Shown here in pieces: positions 54,505 to 62,991 of a stretch of 64,000 nucleotides of DNA. Position 1 is the stretch's first letter. Every line of letters starts with the position of its first letter. The stretch is from Streptomyces sp. LHD-70 (lineage in GTDB: Bacteria > Actinomycetota > Actinomycetes > Streptomycetales > Streptomycetaceae), in assembly GCF_031157275.1 (NCBI RefSeq), contig NZ_JAVIFW010000008.1:62001-126000 (forward strand), written 5' to 3'. The position numbers and the translations under genes are program-made. Below the pieces are notes generated by a model. The model saw nothing but the letters and a program-made list of their open reading frames with translations. It was not told the origin of the DNA and made no database searches.

Positions 54505-55622
54505 ACGGCCGCCACCGCCTTGTCCTCGGCCTGCGGGCTGCCGCCGTCGATACCGGCGACCACGGCGAGCAGCCGCTCGTGGTCGACGATGCCGAGGGTG
54601 CGGCCGTCCTCGACGACGCGGCAGGGCTCGCCGCTGTTCGCGACGGCCTCGATGGCGTCGACGACGAGGGTGTCGGGGGCGAGCTCGGTGCCCGAGTCGG
54701 ACTCGGCCGCGTCGGCCGGGCGCATCGCGCGGCGCACGGAGATGACCTGTTCGCGCGGCACGTCCCGGACGAAGTCGCGGACATAGTCGTCGGCCGGGTT
54801 GGCGACGATCTCCTCGGGCGTGCCGAGCTGCACGATCGCGCCGTCCCGCATCAGCATGATGCGGTCGCCGAGGCGCAGGGCCTCGCTGAGGTCGTGGGTG
54901 ATGAAGACCATGGTGCGGCCCTCTTCGCGGTGCAGGCGGATGACCTCCTCCTGCATGTCCCGGCGGATCAGCGGGTCGAGGGCGCTGAACGGCTCGTCGA
55001 AGAGCAGCACTTCGGGGTCGACGGCGAGGGCGCGGGCCAGGCCCACACGCTGCTGCTGACCGCCGGAGAGCTGGGTGGGCCGACGCTCCTCCATGCCGGC
55101 GAGGCCGACCTTCTCGACGATCTCCTGGGCCTTGGCGCGCCGCTCGGCCTTGCCGACGCCCTGGATCTCCAGGCCGTACGCGACGTTGTCGAGGACGCTG
55201 CGGTGCGGCAGGAGGCCGAAGTTCTGGAAGACCATGGCGGTCTGGCGGCGGCGCAGCTCGCGCAGCCGGTTCTTGTCCATGCCGAGGACGTCCTCGCCGT
55301 CCATGGCGATGGACCCGGAGGTCGGCTCGATCAGCCGGGTCAGGGTGCGCACCAGCGTGGACTTGCCGGAGCCGGACAGGCCCATGACGACGAAGACCTC
55401 GCCGCGCTGCACGTCGAAGCTGACGTCCCGGACGGCGGCCGTGCAGCCGGTCTTCTCGCGCAGCTCGGCGGTGGAGAGGGCCTTGTGCTCCGGGTTGCCG
55501 GGTATCCGGTCCGCCTTGGGGCCGAAGACCTTCCACAGGTCGCGTACGGCGAAGGCGGGCGCGGCGGGGTCACCCGCAGTCGGCTCCGTGGTCTTGGCCG
55601 TGTTGGTCTTGGGGTCGGTCAT
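54501..55622 (-). CDS. Glycine betaine/choline ABC transporter ATP-binding protein
   Basis: This 373-residue ATPase of the ProV/OpuAA type drives import. It shows Walker A GLSGSGKST, Q-loop VFQNFGLLPH, signature LSGGQQQRVGLARAL, Walker B VLLFDEPFSALDP and switch His in FITHDLSEAL. The C-terminal 100 residues resemble the CBS-type regulatory part (TLVVDAIEAVANSGEPCRVV). Its ATG overlaps the stop of the choline dehydrogenase gene (ATGA), linking oxidation and transport in one transcript. Confidence 0.93.
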   Translation of the reverse strand: MTDPKTNTAKTTEPTAGDPAAPAFAVRDLWKVFGPKADRIPGNPEHKALSTAELREKTGCTAAVRDVSFDVQRGEVFVVMGLSGSGKSTLVRTLTRLIEPTSGSIAMDGEDVLGMDKNRLRELRRRQTAMVFQNFGLLPHRSVLDNVAYGLEIQGVGKAERRAKAQEIVEKVGLAGMEERRPTQLSGGQQQRVGLARALAVDPEVLLFDEPFSALDPLIRRDMQEEVIRLHREEGRTMVFITHDLSEALRLGDRIMLMRDGAIVQLGTPEEIVANPADDYVRDFVRDVPREQVISVRRAMRPADAAESDSGTELAPDTLVVDAIEAVANSGEPCRVVEDGRTLGIVDHERLLAVVAGIDGGSPQAEDKAVAAV

Positions 55623-57154
55623 CGGACATCACTCCCGGTCAGCAGGTCCGCGCATTTCTCCCCCACCATCAGCACCCCGATCATCGGGTTCACTGCGGGC
55701 ATCGTCGGGAAGACGGACGCGTCGGCGATACGGATGCCATTCATGCCGCGGATCGTCAAGTCCGGGGACACTACGGCGAGTTGGTCGTCCACGGCACCCA
55801 TGCGGCAGGTGCCGGCCGGGTGGTAGACGGTGTGTGCGGCCTTGCGGACGAGTTCGCTGATCTCGGCGTCCTCGGTGACGTCGGGGCCGGGGAAGACCTC
55901 GCGCTTGAGCCACTTCTTGAACGGCTCGGCCTCGGCGACCTTACGGGCCAGCTTGATGCCGTCGACGAGCGTCCGCCCGTCGTAGTCACCCTCGTCCTCG
56001 AAGTACTTGAAGTCCAGGGCGGGCTTGGCCTCGGGGTCGGCCGAGGTCAGGTAGAGGCGGCCGCGGGCGCGGGACTTGGGGATGTTCGGTGTCATGGAGA
56101 CGCCGTGCTCGGGGCGCTCGTAGCCGAGGCGCTCCGGGTTGTCCGTGAACGGGATTTGGTAGAAGTGGAACATCAGGTCCGGGCCCTTGTGGTCCGGGTC
56201 CCGCTTCACGAACAGGCCCGCGTCGGAGTCCATCGCGGAGTTGTCCGGGATCGGCCCGTCGGTCTCCCAGACGATCACCGACTCGGGGTGGTCGATGAGG
56301 TTCTCGCCGACGCCCGGCAGGTCGAGCGTGACGGGGATGCCGAGCGCTTCGAGGTCCTTCTTCGGCCCGATGCCGGAGTGCATGAGCAGCCGCGGGGTGT
56401 CCACGGCACCGGCGCAGACGAGGACTTCGCGGCGGGCGGTGAGCAGCTGCTCCGTACCGTCCTTGCCCCGGACGTGCACACCGCGCGCGGTCGTCCCGTC
56501 GAGCTCGAGGCGGTACGCCCAGGTCTCCAGGAAGAGGTGGAGGTTCGGGCGGTCACCGGCCTCCAGGTGCGGGTGGAGGTAGGCGACGGAGGCGGAGGAG
56601 CGCTTGTTGTTCTCCGGGTGGTACGAGAGGTCGAAGAAGCCGACGCCCTCCTCGAAGGGCTGGTCGTTGAAGCCGACGACCTCGGGCACGCCGAGCGCGG
56701 TCTTGGTGGCCTCGACCCAGTCGGTGGCTATCTGGTTCTGGTCCTTCTTGGCGACGCGCACCACGTTATTGCGCAGCTTGCCGAAGTAGGGGTCCATCGC
56801 CTTGAAGTTCCAGCCGGTGGCGCCGGCCTCCTCCCACTCGTCCCAGTCGGACGGCAGCGGCTTGAAGGAGATCAGCGTGTTGTGCGAGGAGCAGCCGCCG
56901 AGGACCTTGGCGCGGCTGTGCAGGATGTGCGAGTTGCCGCGCGGCTGCTCGGTGGTCGTGTACTCGTAGTCGAGTTCGCCGCCGAGCAGGCCGAGCCACT
57001 TGCGCAGGGTCAGCACGTCCTCGCGGTCGATGTCGGACGGGCCTCCCTCGATCACGGCGACGGTGACGTCCGGGTTCTCGGTGAGGCGGGACGCGATCAC
57101 GGATCCTGCGGTGCCGCCGCCGACGATGACGTAGTCGAACTCGGTTCCGGTCAT
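55619..57154 (-). CDS. betA: Choline dehydrogenase-type GMC oxidoreductase
   Basis: The 511-residue flavoprotein oxidises choline to betaine aldehyde, inferred from context and family. It shows the FAD motif YVIVGGGTAGSVIASRL, HSRAKVLGGCSSHN, CAGAVDTPRLLMHSGIG, and the catalytic end with YHPAGTCRMG and DASVFPTMPAVNPM. ATG 57154 is selected at the FAD motif; a 12-codon upstream extension has no homology. It lies between the betaine aldehyde dehydrogenase and ATPase genes. Confidence 0.88.
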   Translation of the reverse strand: MTGTEFDYVIVGGGTAGSVIASRLTENPDVTVAVIEGGPSDIDREDVLTLRKWLGLLGGELDYEYTTTEQPRGNSHILHSRAKVLGGCSSHNTLISFKPLPSDWDEWEEAGATGWNFKAMDPYFGKLRNNVVRVAKKDQNQIATDWVEATKTALGVPEVVGFNDQPFEEGVGFFDLSYHPENNKRSSASVAYLHPHLEAGDRPNLHLFLETWAYRLELDGTTARGVHVRGKDGTEQLLTARREVLVCAGAVDTPRLLMHSGIGPKKDLEALGIPVTLDLPGVGENLIDHPESVIVWETDGPIPDNSAMDSDAGLFVKRDPDHKGPDLMFHFYQIPFTDNPERLGYERPEHGVSMTPNIPKSRARGRLYLTSADPEAKPALDFKYFEDEGDYDGRTLVDGIKLARKVAEAEPFKKWLKREVFPGPDVTEDAEISELVRKAAHTVYHPAGTCRMGAVDDQLAVVSPDLTIRGMNGIRIADASVFPTMPAVNPMIGVLMVGEKCADLLTGSDVR

Positions 57155-57210
57155 GGAAGTACTGCTCCTCTTCCTGCGAGGGTGGTGCACAAGGTGCTTG
57201 CGCTTAAGGG

Positions 57211-57242
57211 GCGGGCGCCGTGAAGGAGTTCACGGCGCCCGC
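57211..57242 (-). terminator. Hairpin between betB and betA
   Basis: GCGGGCGCCGTGAA (57211-57224) pairs perfectly with TTCACGGCGCCCGC (57229-57242) around a 4-nt loop, just after the betB stop. It has no T-run. It may attenuate transcription into the following genes or protect the betB message. Confidence 0.65.
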
Positions 57243-57251
57243 GGGGTGGTC

Positions 57252-58754
57252 TCAGCCCGCGAACCAGCGCACCGGCTCCGGCGCGAGGTTCTCGTACACG
57301 TGCTTGGACTCGCGGTACTCGGCGAGGCCGGCGGGGCCCAGTTCGCGGCCGACGCCGCTCTTGCCGAAGCCGCCCCACTCCGCCTGCGGCAGGTAGGGGT
57401 GGAAGTCGTTGATCCAGATCGTGCCGTGGCGCATCCGGCGGGCCATCCGGCGGGCGCGGCCCGAGTCGCTGGTCCAGACGGCGCCGGCCAGGCCGTACTC
57501 GGTGTCGTTGGCGAGGGCGACCGCCTCGTCCTCGGTGGTGAAGGTCTCCACGGTGAGGACCGGGCCGAAGACCTCCTCGCGGACCGCGCGCATCCCGCGG
57601 TGGCAGCCGTCGAGGACGGTCGGCTCGTAGAAGTACCCCTCGGCGGGCCGGACTTCGCTGGGCTCGGGGCGCTTGCCGCCGGTGAGCAGCTTGGCGCCCT
57701 CCTCCAGGGCCGAGTCGACGTAGTACTCGGTCTTGTCGAGCTGCTGCTGCGAGACGAGGGGGCCGCACTCGACGCCCTCCTCGGTGCCGCGGCCGAGCTT
57801 GATCCTGCTTGCCCGTACGGCGAGTTCGGCGACGAAGCGGTCCCGCACCGACTCCTCGATGATGAGCCGGCCACCGGCCGAGCAGACCTGGCCGCTGTGG
57901 ATGAACGCGGCGTTGAGGGCCTGGTCGACGGCGGTGTCGAAGCCCTCCTCGGTGGCGCAGGCGTCCGCGAAGACCACGTTGGGGTTCTTGCCGCCGAGCT
58001 CGAGGGCGACCTTCTTGACGGAGACGGCCGCGGCCTGCGCCACCTTCGTACCGCTGATGAGGCCGCCGGTGAAGGAGATCAGGTCGACGTCGGGGTGGTC
58101 GGCGAAGCGGGCGCCGACCGTGTGGCCGGGGCCGGTGACGATGTTCGCGACACCGTCGGGGAGCCCGGCCTCCTTGAGCAGCTCGATCAGCGCGACCGTG
58201 GTCAGCGGGGTGATCTCGCTGGGCTTGATGACGAAGGTGTTGCCCGCGGCGAGCGCCGGTGCGATCTTCCAACTGGCCTGGAGGAGCGGGTAGTTCCAGG
58301 GCGTGATCATCGCGCAGACGCCGACCGGCTCGTGCACGACGACGCTGTGCACGGTGTCCGTGCCCGCGTCCACGACGCGGCCCGCGCCCTCGCCGATGAC
58401 GAGGTCCGCGAAGTAGCGGAAGGCGTCGGCGACGCAGTCGACGTCGACGCGGCCTTCCTCGACGGTCTTGCCCGCGTCCCGGCTCTCCAGGAGGCCTATC
58501 TTCTCCCGGTCCCGTACGAGCAGTTCGGCGACCCGGCGCAGCAGGGCGGCCCGCTCGGCGACCGGGGTGTCCGGCCACGCACCGTGATCAAATGCCTTAC
58601 GGGCCGCGGCGATCGCGGCGTCCGCGTCGCTCGCGTCACCTTCCGCCACAACGGCGAACGGCTTGGCATCCGCGGGGTCGAGGATCTCGCGCGTGGCCCC
58701 CGAGGCGGCGTTATGCCACCGTCCGTCCACGTGGATGGTCTGTTGTGCCGACAC
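57252..58754 (-). CDS. betB: Betaine-aldehyde dehydrogenase
   Basis: The 500-residue NAD-dependent enzyme converts betaine aldehyde to glycine betaine. It has ITPWNYPLLQASWKIAPALA, ALELGGKNPNVVFADA, the catalytic Cys291 in HSGQVCSAGGR, EEVFGPVLTVETF and FGKSGVGRELG. GTG 58754, with GGAAGG upstream, starts it; longer in-frame sequence lacks homology. It is first in the betaine operon, and with the importer downstream supports osmoprotection. Confidence 0.92.
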   Translation of the reverse strand: MSAQQTIHVDGRWHNAASGATREILDPADAKPFAVVAEGDASDADAAIAAARKAFDHGAWPDTPVAERAALLRRVAELLVRDREKIGLLESRDAGKTVEEGRVDVDCVADAFRYFADLVIGEGAGRVVDAGTDTVHSVVVHEPVGVCAMITPWNYPLLQASWKIAPALAAGNTFVIKPSEITPLTTVALIELLKEAGLPDGVANIVTGPGHTVGARFADHPDVDLISFTGGLISGTKVAQAAAVSVKKVALELGGKNPNVVFADACATEEGFDTAVDQALNAAFIHSGQVCSAGGRLIIEESVRDRFVAELAVRASRIKLGRGTEEGVECGPLVSQQQLDKTEYYVDSALEEGAKLLTGGKRPEPSEVRPAEGYFYEPTVLDGCHRGMRAVREEVFGPVLTVETFTTEDEAVALANDTEYGLAGAVWTSDSGRARRMARRMRHGTIWINDFHPYLPQAEWGGFGKSGVGRELGPAGLAEYRESKHVYENLAPEPVRWFAG

Positions 58755-58940
58755 TTCGCGTCTTGCCTTCCGTTTACCGATTTGTTCACCCCGAGTCACT
58801 GAGGTGATCCGATCTCCCTGCCCTCGGGGCCGAAAAGCATGTCGGTTCCCCTGCCGAAAGTGCCGTGAGTCACTCCGCATGCGATCAAAAGGCCCGGGTC
58901 GTACGGTTTATTGCGGAATCTCCCAGCGGGAGGTAGCGCT
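58755..58940. promoter_or_regulatory. Divergent promoter region of betB and a secreted-protein gene
   Basis: GAGTCACT occurs at 58793-58800 and 58867-58874; the second is part of the palindrome GTGAGTCAC. An AT-rich GTTTATTG (58907-58914) precedes the rightward gene. These are candidates for shared control, unproven. Confidence 0.35.
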
Positions 58941-59702
58941 ATGCCCAAGGCTCATAAGGCAACTTTCAGCACATTCGGTGTCACTCTCTGTGCCACCGCG
59001 CTCGTCGGCGGACTCTCCGGCGTGGCAGTCGCCGACGACAACGGCATCGCCGACAAGAGCCCCCAGGAGATCGGCGTCCAGGCCCGCGCAGCACTACAGA
59101 GCGTGAAGTCGCTGCATGTCGAGGCGGAGATCAAGGGCATGGCCGAACCCGCCCCCGCGTCCTTCGAGCTCTCGTACGACACGCAGGACAACTGCACCGG
59201 GTCGGTCACCGAGCAGGGGGGCAAGGGCCGCATGGAGGTCCTGCGCAAGGGCGACCGGGTGTGGATCAAGCCGGACGCGCGGTGGCTCTCCTCGCAGGCG
59301 CCGCATCTCGGCGGCGACGCGGCGGCCCAGCTGCTCAAGGGCAAGTACCTGGAGACCAGCGCCGGGGACGCCGACGGCGCGAAGATCGCCCAGCTCTGCG
59401 ACCTCAACGCCTTCAAGGCGCAGATCACCGAGCGGTCCGGCAAGGCCGAGGCCGCCACGGTCACGAAGGGCGAGCGCACCGAGGTCGACGGGCGGCCCGC
59501 GATCGAGCTGAACGTCACCCGGGGTGCGCAGAAGGGCAAGACGTACGTCTCCACCGAGGACAAGCCGTACCCCCTCAAGGTCGAGGCCGACGAGCCCGCG
59601 AAGGGTGTCGAGATCGACATGACCTTCTCCGAGTTCGACCGGCCGGTCGACGTGAAGGTGCCTCCGGCGGACCAGACGGTCGACATCGGCCAGTCCGACT
59701 GA
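58941..59702 (+). CDS. Secreted LolA/LppX-like protein of unknown function
   Basis: The 253-residue preprotein has a signal peptide (FGVTLCATALVGGLSGVAVA, cleavage near ADD). The mature part begins IADKSPQEIGVQARAALQSV and SLHVEAEIKG, then alternating strands (ASFELSYDTQDNCTGSVTEQ, KGRMEVLRKGDRVWIKPDAR), as in the half-barrel lipid-binding LppX/LprG fold. It has no lipobox Cys, so it is probably secreted. ATG 58941 with GGGAGG is preferred over an ATG 10 codons upstream. Its stop lies inside a dispersed repeat. Confidence 0.75.
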   Translation: MPKAHKATFSTFGVTLCATALVGGLSGVAVADDNGIADKSPQEIGVQARAALQSVKSLHVEAEIKGMAEPAPASFELSYDTQDNCTGSVTEQGGKGRMEVLRKGDRVWIKPDARWLSSQAPHLGGDAAAQLLKGKYLETSAGDADGAKIAQLCDLNAFKAQITERSGKAEAATVTKGERTEVDGRPAIELNVTRGAQKGKTYVSTEDKPYPLKVEADEPAKGVEIDMTFSEFDRPVDVKVPPADQTVDIGQSD

Positions 59703-59797
59703 CCGCCACGGGGCTCCGCCCCGGACCCCGCATCGCGCTCCGCGCGCGTCCTCAAACGCCGGACGGGCTGAAAAATCAGCCCCTCCGGCGTTTGAGG
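59701..59797 (+). repeat. Dispersed Streptomyces-type repeat with strong terminator hairpin
   Basis: The element starts with a 29-bp block identical to 43436-43464 and continues to a long hairpin: CCTCAAACGCCGGACGGGCT (from 59750) pairs with AGCCCCTCCGGCGTTTGAGG (to 59797) around a short A-rich loop. It lies between convergent genes and probably ends both transcripts. Related pieces are at 33815 and 38536. Confidence 0.85.
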
Positions 59798-59806
59798 AGC
59801 GGGCAG

Positions 59807-60679
59807 TCAACGCGGACCGAAGCCCCCCAACGCATCCTCCAGGACCCGCCGCTGCAACGGCCACGCATCCTCCGGCCCGATGCTCAGCACCGCCCACAAC
59901 GCAGAGCCCTCCGGCCCCGCGGGCACGACGCGGTCCAGGGTCCGCAGGTCCATCGCCCACTCCTCGCTGGAGTACGAGTAGTCCAGCTCCGCCGCTTCCC
60001 CGTAAGCGTGCTCGACCGGCCCCAGAGAGTTTCGCTCATACCCCGGCAACCGCTTCAGATCCTTCTCGGCCAGCTCGACCGTGCTCATCGGAGTCGCGTC
60101 CGCCTCCGTGACGCGGAAGACCTGGATCCGCTCGGGCCCCTCGGGCGCCTCGTAGTAGTAGAGCGTGACGCCGTTCTTGCCCTCCTCCGTCCGGCGCTCC
60201 CAGTCCTCGGGCACGGCCAGGCTGAACTCGTCCTCGCTGACCATGCGGTACCCGGGCGGGGCCGAGGCCGACGGGGACGTGGGCTCCGAGGGGCTCGGCT
60301 CGGCCGTCGGCTCCTGGCTCTCCGGCGGCAAGGAGCTCGCGCTCGCCGAGGCCGACGGCTTGGCGTCCGGCGCGGGCTCCTCACCCCCGCCCCACAGCAG
60401 ATACGAGCCGACGCCCGCGGCGAGCACGGCGACGGCCACCGAGCCGACGACGGCACCCCGCCGGAACCACGGCCGCGGCTGCGGTTCCGGCCCGTACTCG
60501 GGCTGGGGGTACGACGAAGGGCCGAACTCCGGTGCGCCCGGCTCCTGTTCGGCCGCACCCGGCGCGTGCTCGGGGCGCGGTGGGGGCGGCGGGGTGTACG
60601 GGGCGGGCTGCGGTCCGCCGGTGTCCCAGCTCTGCGTCTCGGGGTTCCAGCGCACCCCGCCCCGGCCCTGGTCCGCCAC
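59807..60679 (-). CDS. Single-span membrane protein with WNPETQSWD head and exterior sensor-like domain
   Basis: The 290-residue product starts at GTG 60679, 2 bp after the preceding gene. A short head (RWNPETQSWDTGG) and Pro-rich cytoplasmic stretch precede a membrane helix at about 75-95 (GAVVGSVAVAVLAAGVGSYL), a Ser/Pro linker, and a 140-residue exterior domain (MVSEDEFSLAVPEDWERRTE, GVTLYYYEAPEGPERIQVFR, WALRTL-like strands). The domain resembles extracellular parts of Streptomyces Ser/Thr kinases. It is the third gene of an operon with the two motif-sharing proteins. Confidence 0.7.
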   Translation of the reverse strand: MADQGRGGVRWNPETQSWDTGGPQPAPYTPPPPPRPEHAPGAAEQEPGAPEFGPSSYPQPEYGPEPQPRPWFRRGAVVGSVAVAVLAAGVGSYLLWGGGEEPAPDAKPSASASASSLPPESQEPTAEPSPSEPTSPSASAPPGYRMVSEDEFSLAVPEDWERRTEEGKNGVTLYYYEAPEGPERIQVFRVTEADATPMSTVELAEKDLKRLPGYERNSLGPVEHAYGEAAELDYSYSSEEWAMDLRTLDRVVPAGPEGSALWAVLSIGPEDAWPLQRRVLEDALGGFGPR

Positions 60680-60681
60680 GC

Positions 60682-61059
60682 TCAGCCCCCGACGATCACG
60701 CCGACGGCCTGCGAGACCGCCACGGCCGAGGCGAGCAGACCGGTCACCGTGCCCGCGTCCGAGAGCGCCTGGCGCAGCCGCGCGATCCGGCCGGGGCCGG
60801 CCTGGCCGGTCTGCTCGATCTCGCCCTGCGCGCCTTCGAGTTCGGCGTCGAGCGCGGCCGTCTCGTCGTTCGGCACCTGCCGGGCGAGGTCGGCGCGGAG
60901 CTCCCGTACCGCCCGGAGCAGTTCCTCGTGCGCGGGGTCGCGCGGGGGCGTGCCCGCCTGCTGGTTGACGACGCTGTTGTTGTTGCCGACGGCGAAGGCT
61001 CCCTGCACGTTGCTGATGTGGACGCCGCCGCCCGTGCCCGGCTCCTCATGCGCTGCCAC
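60682..61059 (-). CDS. Small helical protein with N-terminal GAFAVGNNN motif and C-terminal hydrophobic Gly-rich helix
   Basis: The 125-residue product starts at GTG 61059, overlapping the previous gene by 14 bp. Residues 10-33 carry GGGVHISNVQGAFAVGNN and on to VVNQ, a motif repeated at the end of the upstream protein. Residues 42-100 are amphipathic helices (EELLRAVRELRADLARQV, ETAALDAELEGAQGEIEQ). The C-terminus (GLLASAVAVSQAVGVIVGG) is hydrophobic and glycine-spaced, fit to enter a membrane. The layout of short motif plus helical, membrane-seeking part recalls effectors of bacterial amyloid signalling. No enzyme domain is seen. Confidence 0.7.
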   Translation of the reverse strand: MAAHEEPGTGGGVHISNVQGAFAVGNNNSVVNQQAGTPPRDPAHEELLRAVRELRADLARQVPNDETAALDAELEGAQGEIEQTGQAGPGRIARLRQALSDAGTVTGLLASAVAVSQAVGVIVGG

Positions 61060-62812
61060 TCGAATCTCCCCCTGGCTTGGTGAACGGTGAGCCCGAACTC
61101 CCGGGCTGCGTCGTCTGGTTGGTGATGACGTTGTGGTCGCCGACGGCGAAGGCGCCGCTGGCGTTCTCGATGAGCGTGCCGCCGCCGCTGACGTTCACGA
61201 TCTTCTGGGCGAACTCGTCGGTGCGGTACCCGGCGTCCCGCAGCGCGGTCCGCACCCCGTTCGCCACCCGGTCCTGCACGGACTTCAGATAGCGGCGTAC
61301 GTCCATGTCCTGGAAGAGCGAGGACTCGCCGTCCGAGCCCAGCTCCCGCACGGAGACGGCGGGGCCGTCGGGCATGGCCGCGCCATGGCCGCCGGTGAGG
61401 ATGTGCCAGGAGAAGGCGATGCCCCGGCCGAGGGTGGTGAGCGCGGACACGAGGGAGCGCGGCGTACGGGCGAGCGCCCAGACGGCCTTGCCGAACAGGC
61501 TGTTGTGGCGGTACTGGTGCGCGATCCGGTCGGCGTTCTCGAAGTCCTTGCGGATCGGGAGCAGGACGTGCGGGGCGATCTCCAGCATCAGCATGCCGCC
61601 CTGGGTGTGCACCCGTACGAACACGGTGGTGACGACCTCCTCCTCCCAGCCGCCGACCCGGATCCGCAGGAAGTGCCGCCGCGTCTCGCCGCCCTCCTCC
61701 ACCGACTCGGCCCGGTGCACGAGGAACGACTGCTCGTCGTAGGGCGCGAGGTCACGCTGCGGCAGCCCGTCCACCGGCAGGAACACGCACTCGTCGATCT
61801 GCAGCTGGCGCAGCCGGTCGCGGACGCCGCCCGCCGCGTGCGGGGCGGGCACCCGGAGTTCGGCGAGCAGCGGCCGCACCGCCTCCAGGATCACGCGGTT
61901 GCTCAGCGGCAGCTGCGTCCGCTCCGGGTCGGGCCGCAGCTCGACGGCGAGCGTCCAGGAGTCGTACGGCTCGCCCGCGCCGCAGAAGGGGCGCGCCGCG
62001 TGGTACATGACGAGCGGGGCGTGCTGCTCGGTCCTGATGCGCCGGCGCAGCCGCTGGAACCGGCCGCCCTCCGCCCGCTCCGCCGGGTCGGCCGCCATGT
62101 CGCCGAACTTCTTCGGGTGCAGCTCGCCCGCGAGGGCACGGGCGAACTGGCCGCGCTGGGCGGCGACGCAGGCCGCGACGAGCAGCAGCGTCGCCAGGCA
62201 GACCCAGGCGTGGAAGGGCTTGACCGCACCGCCGGACGAGTCGAGGGAGAGGACCACCTCGGCGAACGCGTCGGGCAGCACCTCCGCGAGGAACCCGGCG
62301 ACGCTCACGCCCTCGCCCTCACCGGCCACCACGGCGACCAGGGTGCCGAGCGCGAAGAGCAGCATCAGCCGCCCGTACCACTTCATCCACCAGGCCGGGA
62401 AGCGGCGCCAGACCGGCGGGTTCTCGGCCGGGCCGCGGATCTTCCTGGCGAGGAAGAGCAGCAGCGAGGGCATCAGGAACACGAACAGCAGGTATTCGCT
62501 GAGGACCACGCCGATGATCCACAGGAAGAGGACCCCCGCCGCCCAGCCCAGTTCGAGCCGCCGGGCCCGCAGCGCGTGCGCCAGGACGCGGGCCGCGTCG
62601 AAGCCCAGCGAAGGGGCGGCGATGCGCTCCTCGTGGACGTACAGCTCGTCGATGACCGCGTTGCGGTACGTCTCGTCCAGGTAGCTGCCCGCGCACAGCA
62701 GCCGGGTGGCCTCGCTGGCGCCGGGCGGGGTGACCGGGAGCGCGGGCGGCAGTCCGCCCCCCGAGGGCTCGGCCGGTCCTGACTGTGGCGGCACCTGCGC
62801 CTGCTGCGACAA
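61046..62812 (-). CDS. Large four-span membrane protein ending in a GAFAVGDHN motif
   Basis: The 588-residue product has a Pro-rich cytoplasmic head, then helices near 90-125 (AAGVLFLWIIGVVLSEYLLF, VFLMPSLLLFLARKI), 145-165 (LMLLFALGTLVAVVAGEG) and 205-225 (WVCLATLLLVAACVAAQ), and a long cytoplasmic part with beta-rich and helical regions. The end, residues 543-566, reads GGGTLIENASGAFAVGDHN through TNQ, matching 14 of 24 positions of the N-terminal motif in the next protein. The start is an ATG-class codon at 62812. It heads the three-gene operon. No catalytic domain was recognised. Confidence 0.7.
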   Translation of the reverse strand: MSQQAQVPPQSGPAEPSGGGLPPALPVTPPGASEATRLLCAGSYLDETYRNAVIDELYVHEERIAAPSLGFDAARVLAHALRARRLELGWAAGVLFLWIIGVVLSEYLLFVFLMPSLLLFLARKIRGPAENPPVWRRFPAWWMKWYGRLMLLFALGTLVAVVAGEGEGVSVAGFLAEVLPDAFAEVVLSLDSSGGAVKPFHAWVCLATLLLVAACVAAQRGQFARALAGELHPKKFGDMAADPAERAEGGRFQRLRRRIRTEQHAPLVMYHAARPFCGAGEPYDSWTLAVELRPDPERTQLPLSNRVILEAVRPLLAELRVPAPHAAGGVRDRLRQLQIDECVFLPVDGLPQRDLAPYDEQSFLVHRAESVEEGGETRRHFLRIRVGGWEEEVVTTVFVRVHTQGGMLMLEIAPHVLLPIRKDFENADRIAHQYRHNSLFGKAVWALARTPRSLVSALTTLGRGIAFSWHILTGGHGAAMPDGPAVSVRELGSDGESSLFQDMDVRRYLKSVQDRVANGVRTALRDAGYRTDEFAQKIVNVSGGGTLIENASGAFAVGDHNVITNQTTQPGSSGSPFTKPGGDSSGSA

Positions 62813-62911
62813 CGCTCCCCCTGTGACTCAACTGCCGTACTGCACACGCGAGTTGGCGACCCGTTGTGTTCGGGATCACATCATAGAGGAGCCGCGGCGA
62901 CACGGCGTACG

Positions 62912-62960
62912 AAAAAAGCCTCCGCCCCGGCGGCCGTCGAACGGCCGCCGGGGCGGAGGC
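62912..62960 (-). terminator. Intrinsic terminator of mdh
   Basis: On the minus strand a perfect 20-bp stem (arms 62941-62960 and 62918-62937, GCCTCCGCCCCGGCGGCCGT type) with a 3-nt loop is followed directly by TTTTTT (62917-62912), 31 bp after the mdh stop. This is a classical Rho-independent terminator. Confidence 0.95.
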
Positions 62961-62991
62961 AGAAGTGCTGTGGTCGCTGCGGGTTCGGGGC

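Noticed and set aside
61133..62782. A 549-codon open frame on the plus strand opposite the large membrane protein
   Set aside because: Arg/Gln/His/Val-rich shadow composition, and no domain or ribosome site. The minus-strand gene has membrane helices and correct operon spacing.
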